DNA of 64,000 nucleotides, from NCBI GenBank assembly GCA_016124585.1, contig WGNL01000029.1, positions 1 to 64,000 on the forward strand, written 5' to 3'. This DNA is from Bacteroidota bacterium. Its GTDB lineage: Bacteria; Bacteroidota; Bacteroidia; Chitinophagales; Saprospiraceae. The notes under the pieces are model-generated. The model did not search any database. It saw nothing but the letters and a program-made list of their open reading frames with translations, and was not told the DNA's origin. Shown here piece by piece: positions 17,897-27,216 of this stretch (the stretch's first letter is position 1; each line of letters starts with the position of its first letter). A program made the translations under genes and the position numbers.

Positions 17897-18757
17897 TCAA
17901 CCTCTGCGTCTTTTTCCTTGAACTGTTGTTGTCTTTTTTTGTGCCTTCACATGCCCTCCTGGCCCTCTTTTGGTAGTCGTGGTGGTCGTTTTTTTAACAG
18001 CCCCTCTCCTTGTTTTAACGACCGTAGTGCGGGTATGAACCGTTTTTGAGCCAACCCTGCGAGGCGCATAAACTGCATGTGCCCTAACAACTCGGTGAGT
18101 CGTAACTACATGATAATGAGGGCGATAACTGACGACATACGGATGCCAAACATGAAATGGATGTGGTCGCCAAGGTGAAAACCAAACTGGGTAATGCCGC
18201 CAGCGGTATGGTGAGACCCAAACACGATAGCCAGGGGCATATACAAAACGGACACTTGGCCATCCCCAAACATTTACTACTACACGCTCCACTGTAATGT
18301 GTGGGCCATTTTTGCCATTTTCACTGGCCTCCGCCTCGTATGGTTCAACGATGGTTTGTTCACCGTAAACATCTTCATCGCCCACGATTTGCAAAATGGC
18401 TTCATCGGTGCCAGTTTTTTCGATTTCAATGACCGCAATGTCCTGCGATTCATCCTCGCTTACGGCAACCTGCAATACAATGGCGTGAACGTCGTCATCC
18501 ATGTTGTCCACAACCCTAACATAATCAATTTCATTGTCGTCGTTGAGGTCAAGGTTGTTGACGTGATTCTCTTCGGCGTTCAGCATCTTCTCAAATGCTT
18601 CTGGGGAATCTGCCTTTTTGAAAAGTTCCAATGCCCCTTCCAGGCTAAAATTTTCACCGGGCAGGCCGGAATCTTCTGCATCTTGTGCTATTGTAATATT
18701 GGTAGCAAACAAAATTGCTGCGAAACTTAGGATGGTGATTTTGATGTAATTTTTCAT
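17897..18757 (-). CDS. Exported bipolar protein: acidic N-half, His/Arg/aromatic C-half
   Basis: The 286-residue protein has a signal peptide ending TIAQ (about residue 24). The mature N-half (to about residue 150) is strongly acidic and predicted to be folded, with DLNDDNEIDYVRVVDN resembling a calcium-binding loop. From about residue 155 the composition switches to W/Y/H/R/P, with repeated HYPVWFSPW-like runs. The last 60 residues are a T/K/R-rich tail (KKTTTTTTKR). No family function is known to me. The charge polarity suggests self-association, or binding to acidic surface polymers or nucleic acid outside the cell; that is inference. Confidence 0.6.
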   Translation of the reverse strand: MKNYIKITILSFAAILFATNITIAQDAEDSGLPGENFSLEGALELFKKADSPEAFEKMLNAEENHVNNLDLNDDNEIDYVRVVDNMDDDVHAIVLQVAVSEDESQDIAVIEIEKTGTDEAILQIVGDEDVYGEQTIVEPYEAEASENGKNGPHITVERVVVNVWGWPSVRFVYAPGYRVWVSPYRWRHYPVWFSPWRPHPFHVWHPYVVSYRPHYHVVTTHRVVRAHAVYAPRRVGSKTVHTRTTVVKTRRGAVKKTTTTTTKRGPGGHVKAQKKTTTVQGKRRRG

Positions 18758-18900
18758 GCTTGTAATTTTTGAATTTGTTGCAGAACGAGGAGTTCGACTA
18801 CGTTTTTTTCACATGGTTTAAATGCCAAGTTCTGCTTTTCTGTAAAAATTACTGCATGATTGGGCAAATTGATGCACTTAAATTACACTGTTGCCCAAAA

Positions 18901-21747
18901 TCATTTCACCAAAATTGTCTTCAAGTTGCTATCAGCTTCCAGAGTTAAATAATAAACATCTGCGGTCATGCCTAGGTCTTTTTTTGAAAAACCGACCTCG
19001 AACTTTTCTGGCTGGTTGTGGTAATTTTTTTCAAAAATTAGTCGCCCTGCTGGGTCGGTCAGCCGTAGGTTGAGTGAGGAAATTGGCTTTGCATTTTGAA
19101 CTAAAACTATAAAGGAATCAGCCGCAGGGTTTGGGTAAACTTGGGCTGCAAAAGATTGAAATTCAATGGTTTGTGTGTTATTTGGTAGTTGGTTCTCTGT
19201 TATTTCCAGCAATTGGTTGATATCACTTCCTGTAATAGTTGTATCCTGCCCTCCCAAAAACTTCACCCTGATTTCCTCCACGGTGACCGCATCCCCAAGC
19301 CCAAAATGTGCAGTCAAGCTGTTCTGCCCACAATACCCTGTTTGAGCGCTGATTTCCCGCATTTGAGTTATCGTTTGCCCAGCAATTGTGGCGGTTACCC
19401 ATACTCTGGCACCAATAGCGGAGCGATTGCTTTTGGTGCCTATCAGTTTGATTTTCAGCCAGTTGTTACAGTTAGTTTGGTTCAGGTAAAATAGATTGGA
19501 AGGGAGTGGGGAGGCACTGGTGTTCTTGCAGGTGGCAATGCCGAGGTCGAGAAACCCATCATTGTTGACATCGCCCCAAGCGGCACCATAGCTACATGGC
19601 GTGGCAAGGTCTTCTGCACTTTCCAAATCACGGGAGAAATGGCCATTGCCGTCGTTTTTGTACAAAAAATTGACGATGGCACCATTGCAAAACCCGTTGC
19701 TCACTACCAAATCAAGGTCGCCATCGTTGTCGTAATCTCCAAAATTGGAACCGTAGGAACAGCCACCGTCCGTGACCAAATCACCTGTCGCCACAGGGGT
19801 GAAACTTCCATTTTGATTCAAAAAGAGCTGGTTGTTTTGCGGTGCATAAAACCCCGAATTGGAAACAAAAAGGTCAAGGTCGCCGTCGTTATCCACATCA
19901 CCCCAACTACTGCTCATGCTACTGCTGTTGGTTTGCCCAGGTGCGTTGTTCAGTATTTTTTCAAAACTGCCATCCCCCAAATTTCGGTACAAGTCATCTT
20001 TCTGGCTCGATTCGTTGGAAATGTAAATATCCAAGTAGCCATCGTTGTCAAAATCCACCCAATTGACGCAACGGGAAGTATTGGTATCATTGACTTGTGG
20101 GCCTGTGGAAAGTTGTGAGAAAATTTGCCCACCCTCATTGTGAAACATTAAATTTTTAAACCCGCCGTCCGAATTTGTAAGGTACAAATCCAGAAGGCCA
20201 TCATTGTCAAAATCACCCCAAGATGCCGTTTCGGAGTAGGTGCCGATCTGAGAGGGCGCTGCACCACCGAGTGAGGAAAAACTTCCATCACTATTTCCTG
20301 TATACAAATAGTTTTTGACCCCGTACCAAGTAACGGCATAGCAATCAAGGTCGCCATCATTGTCAAAATCGGCGAAAGTAGCGCCATCAAATGGCTTGCT
20401 GTCTGATACAATTGGGTCATTTCCGACAGCGGAAAAATTGCCGCTACCATCGTTCAAATACAGGTAGTTGACCGAGCCACTTTGTGGGCCATTGCTGATG
20501 AAAAGGTCATCCCAACCGTCATTATTCACGTCCACAAAATTGACACTTCGGCTGTCAGATGGGGTTGTTACCATTGGCCCAGTGGTCAGTTTTGTAAATT
20601 GTGGTGAGGGCTGAATGCCAAAAGGAAGCAGATTTGCCCATTGACCACCAAATACCCCGAGGTCACCTTGTTCACTGCCAAGTGAAGGAAAAACCGCAGC
20701 GCCATTCGATGCCAAATCGTTTGAACTGACGAGCAATGCATTGGCGGCATCCACACATGGCGAAGCACATTTTACCGAAAAAAACATATCCGTATCAGAA
20801 AATTGCGGGTCAAGGTTAAGGTTGCCTGTACCAGTGTAGCCACCTTGGATGTCCGAATAGCTGGCATTGACCAAGCTGCCAAATTTAGCGATCACACCGC
20901 CTGTTGTCTGGGTATTTCCCCAAATGATGTTGTTTCTGGTTTCTAGTTTGATGGAAAAGACGAAAATGCCGCCGCCCTTTCCGCCATAAACTCCTGAGCC
21001 TGGACTGTTGTTGTGGACGATTGTGTTATTGAAAACTTCGACAAGGGTATTTTGATTGGTACCTGTGAACCAAAGCCCACCACCGCCGTAATCTTTGCCG
21101 CCATCATTGAAACTGACAAGGTTGTTGTAAATCTGTCCCCCACAATAATTGTAAACCACACCCCCGCCGTATCCGCCACCTTTGTTGTGGTGAATCCAAT
21201 TATTGTGAATAATTGGGCTGCCTTCACCGCTTCGGATACCTCCGCCGCCATTGGAAACCATACCCGCACCCACTGCTCCTACCTCGTTGTTTCGGATGAT
21301 GTTGAATTTGATGGTAGGTGAGGTGCCTTCCGTCAAGATACCGCCACCTTCCCGGAAGGTACCTGCTCCTGCAGGGTCGAGCCAGCGGGTGCCTGTGCCT
21401 CCGGTGATGGTGAAACCTTGGACAACAGTAGATGGGTTTTCACCATCCACGATGAGGATACAACTGGCTGTATCCGGATGGGCAGGCTGGCTACCATTAA
21501 TAATGGTGTTGGCAATGGTGCTAGCCTCGTTAGTGAGGTAAAAACGACTGGTCAGTACAATGCTCTTGCCATTAAAACGCAGATTTTCAAAATATTCGCC
21601 TTCGGAAACTAGTACCGTATCCCCTGATTCCGAAGCGGAAATTGCCGATTGAATGGTGGAAAAATCAGCAGGCACTAGGTGCAAACTCTGGGAGGAAGTT
21701 TTTGCCAAAAATGGTAGTAAAAAAAGAAGGGTGATTTTAGTTTTCAT
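18901..21747 (-). CDS. T9SS-secreted beta-helix / FG-GAP / UnbV protein
   Basis: The 948-residue protein has a signal peptide, then a right-handed parallel beta-helix at about residues 30-330, with many N-N-x-I and GGG-rich turns. A run of about seven FG-GAP/VCBS repeats follows, each with a D-x-D/N-x-D-G calcium motif (DNDGDLD, NNDGFLD and similar). An ASPIC/UnbV domain comes next (NRSAIGARVWVTA... ISAQTGYCGQNS), and a type A T9SS sorting domain (VYPNPAADSF) ends in KTILVK. Such proteins are secreted through the type IX system, and the calcium-binding propeller suggests adhesion or matrix contact. It sits next to the LytS/LytTR pair, which is divergently transcribed. Confidence 0.88.
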   Translation of the reverse strand: MKTKITLLFLLPFLAKTSSQSLHLVPADFSTIQSAISASESGDTVLVSEGEYFENLRFNGKSIVLTSRFYLTNEASTIANTIINGSQPAHPDTASCILIVDGENPSTVVQGFTITGGTGTRWLDPAGAGTFREGGGILTEGTSPTIKFNIIRNNEVGAVGAGMVSNGGGGIRSGEGSPIIHNNWIHHNKGGGYGGGVVYNYCGGQIYNNLVSFNDGGKDYGGGGLWFTGTNQNTLVEVFNNTIVHNNSPGSGVYGGKGGGIFVFSIKLETRNNIIWGNTQTTGGVIAKFGSLVNASYSDIQGGYTGTGNLNLDPQFSDTDMFFSVKCASPCVDAANALLVSSNDLASNGAAVFPSLGSEQGDLGVFGGQWANLLPFGIQPSPQFTKLTTGPMVTTPSDSRSVNFVDVNNDGWDDLFISNGPQSGSVNYLYLNDGSGNFSAVGNDPIVSDSKPFDGATFADFDNDGDLDCYAVTWYGVKNYLYTGNSDGSFSSLGGAAPSQIGTYSETASWGDFDNDGLLDLYLTNSDGGFKNLMFHNEGGQIFSQLSTGPQVNDTNTSRCVNWVDFDNDGYLDIYISNESSQKDDLYRNLGDGSFEKILNNAPGQTNSSSMSSSWGDVDNDGDLDLFVSNSGFYAPQNNQLFLNQNGSFTPVATGDLVTDGGCSYGSNFGDYDNDGDLDLVVSNGFCNGAIVNFLYKNDGNGHFSRDLESAEDLATPCSYGAAWGDVNNDGFLDLGIATCKNTSASPLPSNLFYLNQTNCNNWLKIKLIGTKSNRSAIGARVWVTATIAGQTITQMREISAQTGYCGQNSLTAHFGLGDAVTVEEIRVKFLGGQDTTITGSDINQLLEITENQLPNNTQTIEFQSFAAQVYPNPAADSFIVLVQNAKPISSLNLRLTDPAGRLIFEKNYHNQPEKFEVGFSKKDLGMTADVYYLTLEADSNLKTILVK

Positions 21748-21950
21748 CTTATAAATGTTGATTTAGAGTAAAGATGGTGCTAACCCCTTGCCTCATTTTT
21801 GCTTTGGTAAAAACGTCGGATTGCACCACTTAGAATCTGGTTTTTAGCCGATGAGCAGCATTTTGCGGTAAATGGATGTCGTTCATCGGCAGCAAGCTGT
21901 CGTTTGGAAACTAGCGCATCGTGCCGCTGGTTTTTTTAGAAATTTGCTCA

Positions 21951-23021
21951 ATGAAGCAACGCCGAATCCTCATGCACCTCGCTTTTTGGGCTGCCTATGC
22001 CTTGTATGATGGCTATTTGGGAGCACCGATGGCGGGCTCTTCGTTTGCTGGGTTGAGTTTTTGGGAACGGCTGCAACTGGGCTACACGGCAGAGGCATGC
22101 CTTTTGGTTCTCAAAATCCCGGCAGTCTATTTTGTGCTGTACGTTTTGGTACCTCGGTACTTCAGGAACAAGCTGCTGTGGCAGCTCTTCGCTGGCTTGT
22201 TGATGACGACAATTTTTGTGGCGCTGGTTAACCAAACTGTTTGGTACAAAATCATTTACCCTTTCATTTACAAGGTTTCATCACCGGAGCCTGCTGTGAA
22301 CATGGCACATGCTGTGTTCCGCTGGTTGTGGTCATCTTTCGATATTTTGATGCTGCTGGGTGTGACAACGGCGCTAAAATTTTTCCGCTACCGACTTTCT
22401 GCCGCTGAAAAAGAGAAACAACTTGTGGAGGAGAAGCTGCAATCCGAGCTTAATTTTCTGCGGGCGCAAACGAACCCTCATTTTTTGTTCAATACCCTCA
22501 ACAACCTTTACCACCTTGCCCGAAAGCAGAGCACAGACACCCCTGAAGCAATTCTGAAACTTTCAGATTTGTTACGGTTCATGCTTTACGACTGTGCCAC
22601 AACCAGCATTCGGATTTCCCAAGAAATAAAAGTGATTCGAGACTATTTGGAACTAGAACGGCTGCGGTATGGTGACCGACTTCAAGCTGACTTTCAAGTG
22701 GATTTGGAGGATGAAAACGAGACTATTTCCCCACTTTTGCTGTTGCCTTTTGTGGAAAATGCTTTTAAGCATGGCGCTTCAGAAAGCAGGGGTGAGACCT
22801 GGGTTCGCATTGCTTTGAGGGTAAAAAATGGCCAACTGAATTTTCGGGTGGAAAATGAAAAATCGCCTGGTGCTGGAATTTTCACGGAAGGCATAGGCTT
22901 GAAAAACGTGAAACGGCAATTGGAATTGATTTATCCAAAATATGCATTAATTCTTGATAATCAAGAGGATAGTTTTATTGTTGACTTAAATATACCTTCT
23001 ATTTCCAATGACCAAACTTAG
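21951..23021 (+). CDS. LytS/YehU-type sensor histidine kinase
   Basis: The ATG at 21951 is chosen over a GTG at 21921, giving 356 residues. About four hydrophobic helices fill residues 45-145. The His_kinase (LytS) domain then contains the phospho-acceptor His177 in RAQTNPHFLFN and the ATP-binding LLLPFVENAFKHGASE, with a later GIGLKN G-box. It autophosphorylates and passes phosphate to the LytTR regulator encoded immediately downstream. The last 14 bases overlap the next gene, so translation is probably coupled. There is no large periplasmic sensing loop, which suggests sensing within the membrane. Confidence 0.92.
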   Translation: MKQRRILMHLAFWAAYALYDGYLGAPMAGSSFAGLSFWERLQLGYTAEACLLVLKIPAVYFVLYVLVPRYFRNKLLWQLFAGLLMTTIFVALVNQTVWYKIIYPFIYKVSSPEPAVNMAHAVFRWLWSSFDILMLLGVTTALKFFRYRLSAAEKEKQLVEEKLQSELNFLRAQTNPHFLFNTLNNLYHLARKQSTDTPEAILKLSDLLRFMLYDCATTSIRISQEIKVIRDYLELERLRYGDRLQADFQVDLEDENETISPLLLLPFVENAFKHGASESRGETWVRIALRVKNGQLNFRVENEKSPGAGIFTEGIGLKNVKRQLELIYPKYALILDNQEDSFIVDLNIPSISNDQT

Positions 23022-23730
23022 ATGCATAGTTATCGAAGATGAACCTCTTGCCGCCGAAGGCCTAGAGGAGTTCATCCGGCAGGTGCCGACTTTGGAATTT
23101 GTCGTGGCATGTCCTGATGCCCTTTCTGCTTTGGACTTTTTGAAGAACAACCAAGTGGATGTGCTGTTTTTAGACATCCATTTGCCCAAGCTGAAAGGGT
23201 TGGATTTTCTGAAAACATTGAAAAACCCGCCGCAAGTCATCCTTACCACAGCCTACCACCAATATGCCCTCGAAGGATTTGAACTCAATGTCGTGGATTA
23301 CTTGCTCAAGCCCTTTGGATTTCCTCGCTTCCTTGCTTCCGTCAATAAATTGGCTGTTCCGCAGGAGCTACCGCCTGCGCAGTTGCCAAACGCTAATCAG
23401 CAAACAAGGGCCTTTAATTTTTTCAACGAAAATAAGCGTCAAGTGAAGGTTTTCAATAATGAAATTGAATACGTGGAAAGCCTCAAGGAATATGTGAAAA
23501 TCGTTTTGATTGGAGGCAGGACCGTGGTGACACGTTTCCAGCTTGGCGAGTTCTTGGATCATTTGAATGAACCGAACTTGATGCGGATACACCGTTCTTA
23601 CCTCGTTGCTAAGGACAAAATCGTTGCGTTCACCGCAACTGAAGTGGAGCTCACAGGCGCAAAATTGCCCATAGGGCGTAGTTACCAAATGGAAGTTTCA
23701 CAAATCTTGGAATCATTTTCTCGTAGTTAA
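23008..23730 (+). CDS. LytTR-family response regulator
   Basis: The 240-residue protein has a receiver domain with the acidic pair E10-D11, phospho-acceptor Asp56 (LFLDIHLP) and a Lys near residue 108 (LLKPFG). The C-terminal half is a LytTR DNA-binding domain (about 140-238; YVESLKEYVKIV, MRIHRSYLV, LPIGRSY). LytTR proteins bind imperfect direct repeats, often at promoters of surface and autolysis genes. It forms a two-component pair with the overlapping kinase. The adjacent secreted beta-helix protein is a possible target, which is inference. Confidence 0.93.
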   Translation: MTKLRCIVIEDEPLAAEGLEEFIRQVPTLEFVVACPDALSALDFLKNNQVDVLFLDIHLPKLKGLDFLKTLKNPPQVILTTAYHQYALEGFELNVVDYLLKPFGFPRFLASVNKLAVPQELPPAQLPNANQQTRAFNFFNENKRQVKVFNNEIEYVESLKEYVKIVLIGGRTVVTRFQLGEFLDHLNEPNLMRIHRSYLVAKDKIVAFTATEVELTGAKLPIGRSYQMEVSQILESFSRS

Positions 23731-23732
23731 CG

Positions 23733-24080
23733 CTACCATTTGGGTTGAATAAAATATAAAGCTGTGCCGTCAGGATCATTGAAATGGATAAAGTTTCCGC
23801 CCTCTTCTTTTCGTTCTGAAATGTCAATTGAAAGGGCTGTTAATTCAGATTTTGTGGTCTCAAAATCATCGGAAATAAATCCAATAGAGACATTGCCTGC
23901 GCTTGCTTTAATATTGACTGCTTTGGTCGGGTGCAGCCCAATCACAAGGCCTGGGGCTGTGAGCTGTGCATAATGGTTGCCCCATCGTTTTTCAAGTTTT
24001 AGGCCAAGGGATTGGTAGAAGATAATTGACTTTTCCAAGTCACTTACATTTATGGTAAGGTTGGCGGCAGTGATTTGCAT
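23733..24080 (-). CDS. VOC (glyoxalase/dioxygenase) family protein
   Basis: The 115-residue product is a single vicinal-oxygen-chelate unit: LTINVSDLEKSIIFYQSLGLKLEKRWGNHYAQL, then a second beta-alpha-beta half ending GNFIHFNDPDGTALYFIQP. The usual metal ligands at the start (an H/E after the first strand) are not clear, since the first strand reads LTINVSD with no His. It may therefore bind a small molecule without classic metal chemistry. It is convergent with the regulator gene, two bases apart. Confidence 0.82.
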   Translation of the reverse strand: MQITAANLTINVSDLEKSIIFYQSLGLKLEKRWGNHYAQLTAPGLVIGLHPTKAVNIKASAGNVSIGFISDDFETTKSELTALSIDISERKEEGGNFIHFNDPDGTALYFIQPKW

Positions 24081-24143
24081 GATGGAAGGGTTTTAGATTG
24101 GTCAAATTTAAAAAAAAAACTTATGAAACCTCCTGTTCTCCGG

Positions 24144-24836
24144 CTAAAATTCAATTCCGAATCTACATCCGACAAAAAACTGTTTTAGGTTGGAGTGTGA
24201 ATTGTATACCTGAATATTGGGATTTGCCCACTTACAATATTTTGACAAATAGCATAATCGCAAGAATGGTGTAAAAATAAGTCGCTTGCTAAAATATAAG
24301 TCCATGCCTGCGCCAAACGAAATGCCTGCTGAAAATGAACTTTTCGAACCTTTAAATAAATTTCTATCCTTTGATATAAAATGATAATGAATATTGTTCT
24401 TATAAACTAATATTGGAGCAACTTCAACAAATAACCCTTTTTTGAAAAAACTACCAATTGTTGAAATTGAGTCGCATCTATAATCACAATTGATATCTAA
24501 GAGATAGATACGGGTGTTAAATTGAAAACTATTCTGTAAGTGTACAAATTTGACATATTCATAACTTATACTGTCAAGAGGATCTTTATTAAATGAATAT
24601 TTACTGAAAGAGAACTCAGGATAAAATTCAATTCTTCTTTTTTTAGCCCCAAACAAATGATAATCTATACATATTGCTAGATTTTCTTTCGGATATGGAT
24701 CAGCGTTCAGCTTGCTTTCATTTATATCCCAACATTTTGAATTCAATGTTTTAGTGCCAATACTTAGACCAAGCTGTGTATGGCCAATTTGAATCATAAA
24801 GAAACAAGATATAGCGAGAGAAAAGAAATATTTCAT
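24144..24836 (-). CDS. Exported hypothetical protein, possible small outer-membrane barrel
   Basis: The 230-residue product begins with a signal peptide (about residues 1-20, ending GHTQ). The mature part alternates aromatic/hydrophobic and polar residues in short stretches and contains GISFGAGMDLYFSKRLIFTPFLRLCY, typical of an outer-membrane beta-barrel or porin-like fold. It ends VGCRFGIEF with a C-terminal Phe, as barrel proteins do. The DNA is more AT-rich than its neighbours, so acquisition by transfer is possible. No specific family is recognised. Confidence 0.55.
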   Translation of the reverse strand: MKYFFSLAISCFFMIQIGHTQLGLSIGTKTLNSKCWDINESKLNADPYPKENLAICIDYHLFGAKKRRIEFYPEFSFSKYSFNKDPLDSISYEYVKFVHLQNSFQFNTRIYLLDINCDYRCDSISTIGSFFKKGLFVEVAPILVYKNNIHYHFISKDRNLFKGSKSSFSAGISFGAGMDLYFSKRLIFTPFLRLCYLSKYCKWANPNIQVYNSHSNLKQFFVGCRFGIEF

Positions 24837-24862
24837 GATTTGACTTGAATATTATTTTTTTA

Positions 24863-25246
24863 TCACAATACCACCTCCCGAAACAATCGTTCCAACATTT
24901 CCTTCGGTTCTTCGCAAAAGCCTGGATGCACCTGTGAGGTCTGAACGATTGTGCTCCGCTTTGCCGTTAACCAGCGGAAACGGCCAGCGGCATCCAATTG
25001 AGCGATGGGACCTGCATCTTTTTCGCCAGCAGCAATCTTGGTAAGTGCCTCCAAATGTGAGGTCAATTCTTCCAAATCAAATTCAGGGCAAAATGCCTGC
25101 AAACGCTGTAAGTTTAACTCAAAAAGTGCCTGTAGGAACTTATGTTTTTTGCAAAACAAAATGACGCCGACGTTCAGGAACTCCTCCCGTTCTACCCGAG
25201 GCATGAACCGGATAACCGCATATTCAAATAAGTGTCGCTCTTGCAT
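24863..25246 (-). CDS. DUF3037 family protein
   Basis: The 127-residue product matches DUF3037: FEYAVIRFMPRVEREEFLNVGVILFC near the N-terminus and the closing RFRWLTAKRSTIVQTSQVHPGFCEEP. The function of the family is not known, but its genes are commonly found beside a HipA-like kinase gene, as here. Its start (25246) lies 23 bases inside the upstream HipA-like gene, so the two are translationally linked. It is cytoplasmic, with no signal peptide. Confidence 0.85.
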   Translation of the reverse strand: MQERHLFEYAVIRFMPRVEREEFLNVGVILFCKKHKFLQALFELNLQRLQAFCPEFDLEELTSHLEALTKIAAGEKDAGPIAQLDAAGRFRWLTAKRSTIVQTSQVHPGFCEEPKEMLERLFREVVL

Positions 25247-26012
25247 CTTGGGCTGCTTTTACGAAGTTATCGGATGCGGCTAAACGCCGAGTCAAAAAAT
25301 CATGATATACCTTGCGCATTTCGTCGGGAGTGCCATGCCCGTTCAACCAATCATCTGGGATGCTATTCAAAATGGCAGACAGTAGCTCTGTGCTTAACTG
25401 GGCCTTCAACTGACCATCCATTTCATTTAATAGGCTGGCTTGAGCTAATAGAACATGTGATTGAATATTGCTGAAGGGTGACAGGGCCGACTGCTCCCAA
25501 TTGTCCCATGCATGGTGAAAATAAAGGCAGGCACCAAAGTCAATCATCCAAAGCTCCCGGTTCCAAATGAGCATATTCGTGTTTTTTGCCGTCCGGTCCA
25601 CATTGGTCAGCAAAGCATCCAGCCATACGATTTTGGAAGCTGTCAATTCGTCAACTTCATTCACCACGGGGTCAAAACTGATGGCCCCAGACAGATAATG
25701 CACGCCTAGGTTGGTGCCTGTGCTGAATTTTAGCAGGTCCTGTATTTCTTCGTCTGGCTCGGTGCGGCCAAAGGCCTCGTCCAAATTGGCGAGCACAAGT
25801 TCAGGGACTTTCAAGCCGATGGACCTTGCCAATTCTGCCCCGATTAAATCGGCAATTAGGGCCTTGGTGCCTTGGCCAGCCCCTCTAAACTTTGCAACGT
25901 ACAGAAAGCCATCATCTGCTTCTACAATGGCGGGCAGTGAGCCACCCTCTCGCAGCGGGGTCACGTAGCGTACAATATTCACTTCTCGAATTGCAGGTGG
26001 CAAGTAGCTCAT
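25224..26012 (-). CDS. HipA-like kinase family protein
   Basis: I chose the ATG at 26012 over a TTG at 26078, giving 263 residues. The protein has a kinase-like core: YVAKF (Lys41, likely ATP-binding), then LTNVDRTAKNTN with a candidate catalytic Asp139 and metal-binding Asn, and IDFGACL (DFG at 158-160). This fits the HipA C-terminal family (HipA_2-like), which lacks the N-terminal HipA subdomain. Full HipA is a serine kinase toxin that targets glutamyl-tRNA synthetase. Whether this short form is toxic is unknown. Its partner is the overlapping DUF3037 gene rather than a HipB-type antitoxin. Confidence 0.8.
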   Translation of the reverse strand: MSYLPPAIREVNIVRYVTPLREGGSLPAIVEADDGFLYVAKFRGAGQGTKALIADLIGAELARSIGLKVPELVLANLDEAFGRTEPDEEIQDLLKFSTGTNLGVHYLSGAISFDPVVNEVDELTASKIVWLDALLTNVDRTAKNTNMLIWNRELWMIDFGACLYFHHAWDNWEQSALSPFSNIQSHVLLAQASLLNEMDGQLKAQLSTELLSAILNSIPDDWLNGHGTPDEMRKVYHDFLTRRLAASDNFVKAAQDARATLI

Positions 26013-26358
26013 TGGGCTGTTTTTATTGGGCGAATGTAGGTGTTTTGGCTTGAATTCATTTTCTTCAAAAAAAATCAAGTTCTGCCCCCAACAATTTATT
26101 GATTTCCAACATACAGTATTTAGTAATTATATTTTCGCCAAACATAAATACTTAAACTAATGGGACTTCTCCATTCGCTCAACCCGTACATCATTCCAAA
26201 ACATAGTTGTATCCAACTGTATTGCTCAGTTTCAATTTTTGGCTTTTCTCTTAATGGCCCTCCAACCTAAGTTTTTTTAAATATTTCAATGATTAATTAA
26301 TAGATAATATAATTCCACCCCCGGTGGTCATCTTCATATTTTATGAATTCTTCTCAAT
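26013..26358. other. Intergenic AT-rich region, 346 bases
   Basis: This stretch lies between the divergent HipA-like gene and a small plus-strand gene. It contains a small GC-rich dyad (CCACC-ccc-GGTGG) near 26315-26327 amid very AT-rich DNA. Promoters for both flanking genes must lie here, but no clear TAnnTTTG element with a -33 box was found. No gene is supported. Confidence 0.4.
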
Positions 26359-26583
26359 ATGGAAACAAACAAATTTATAGGCACAAAAACTAGACTTCAA
26401 ATAGCGGAAGAGTACCAAATTAGCTATCCTACTTTTTGGCGGATGATAAAATCAAACCATTTGGAACTGCCCGGTGGACTGCTCTCTCCAAAATGGCAAA
26501 AGATAATTTATGATACTTTTGGATACCCGCCAGGTGTTTACCCAGTAGATTATGCACCTAATTTAGAGTCAAATGCCGAATGA
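26359..26583 (+). CDS. Small HTH-like protein
   Basis: The 74-residue product is short and helical. The segment TRLQIAEEYQISYPTFWRMI looks like a helix-turn-helix in which the second helix (SYPTFWRMI) would face DNA, similar to small Bacteroidota excisionase or transposon-associated HTH proteins. It continues with LPGGLLSPKWQKIIYDTFGYP, also seen in that group. It is probably a DNA-binding accessory protein; the partner is not visible. It lies in AT-rich DNA. Confidence 0.5.
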   Translation: METNKFIGTKTRLQIAEEYQISYPTFWRMIKSNHLELPGGLLSPKWQKIIYDTFGYPPGVYPVDYAPNLESNAE

Positions 26584-26816
26584 AAGGTTTTGAAAGGTTT
26601 TTACATAGAGATATGGCTTAATTTTGTGTCATTATTACTTGTGAATATTACCTTATTCCCTAGCCTGCTTACCCAAGATTATATTAATTAAATTTGCTTA
26701 TTGCTACCAAATAGGCTGAATAGCTTATTATTTATTAAATAAAAAAATAGACATAATATTTTGCGCGGAAGCCGAAAAGCGAATAGAGTAGGCATTCACC
26801 TTTTCATTACTTTATC

Positions 26817-27197
26817 ATGAAAAATTTGATATGTACTTTTTTGATGATTTTTGGAGCTTATTTTACGACTCAAGCTCAAATGCTAGGAGCTAAAGTGACA
26901 AATAACAGCACTGTAAGTTGGGACTTTAGGGCTTTTGATTCAAGTGCACCTCCATTTTTGATTTCATTAGGCTCTATTGCACCGGGTGCGACAGTGTCAG
27001 GGTCGGTAGCGGGTCCAGTCAATTTGCCTTTCACCTGTCAGGCAGGTGAAACAGGAAATGCTTGTGCCCAAAATTGGAATATTACAGGTGCTCCAAGCTT
27101 TGGTTCTCTGACAATATGTGGCACAGTTGTGAGCTGGCGATGCGAATATTCAGCCTTAATACCAGCTGGCTATTCGATTTATGTTACTATTAATTAG
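26817..27197 (+). CDS. Small exported cysteine-containing protein
   Basis: The 126-residue protein has a signal peptide (about residues 1-20, ending TTQAQ). The mature part is rich in G, S, T and A and holds four cysteines (PFTCQ, NACAQ, TICGT, WRCEY), enough for two disulfide bonds. No family is recognised. Small secreted disulfide-rich proteins may be adhesins, inhibitors or toxins, but nothing fixes which. A hairpin terminator lies 20 bases past the stop. Confidence 0.6.
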   Translation: MKNLICTFLMIFGAYFTTQAQMLGAKVTNNSTVSWDFRAFDSSAPPFLISLGSIAPGATVSGSVAGPVNLPFTCQAGETGNACAQNWNITGAPSFGSLTICGTVVSWRCEYSALIPAGYSIYVTIN

Positions 27198-27216
27198 CTT
27201 CAAATCAAATTACTAA

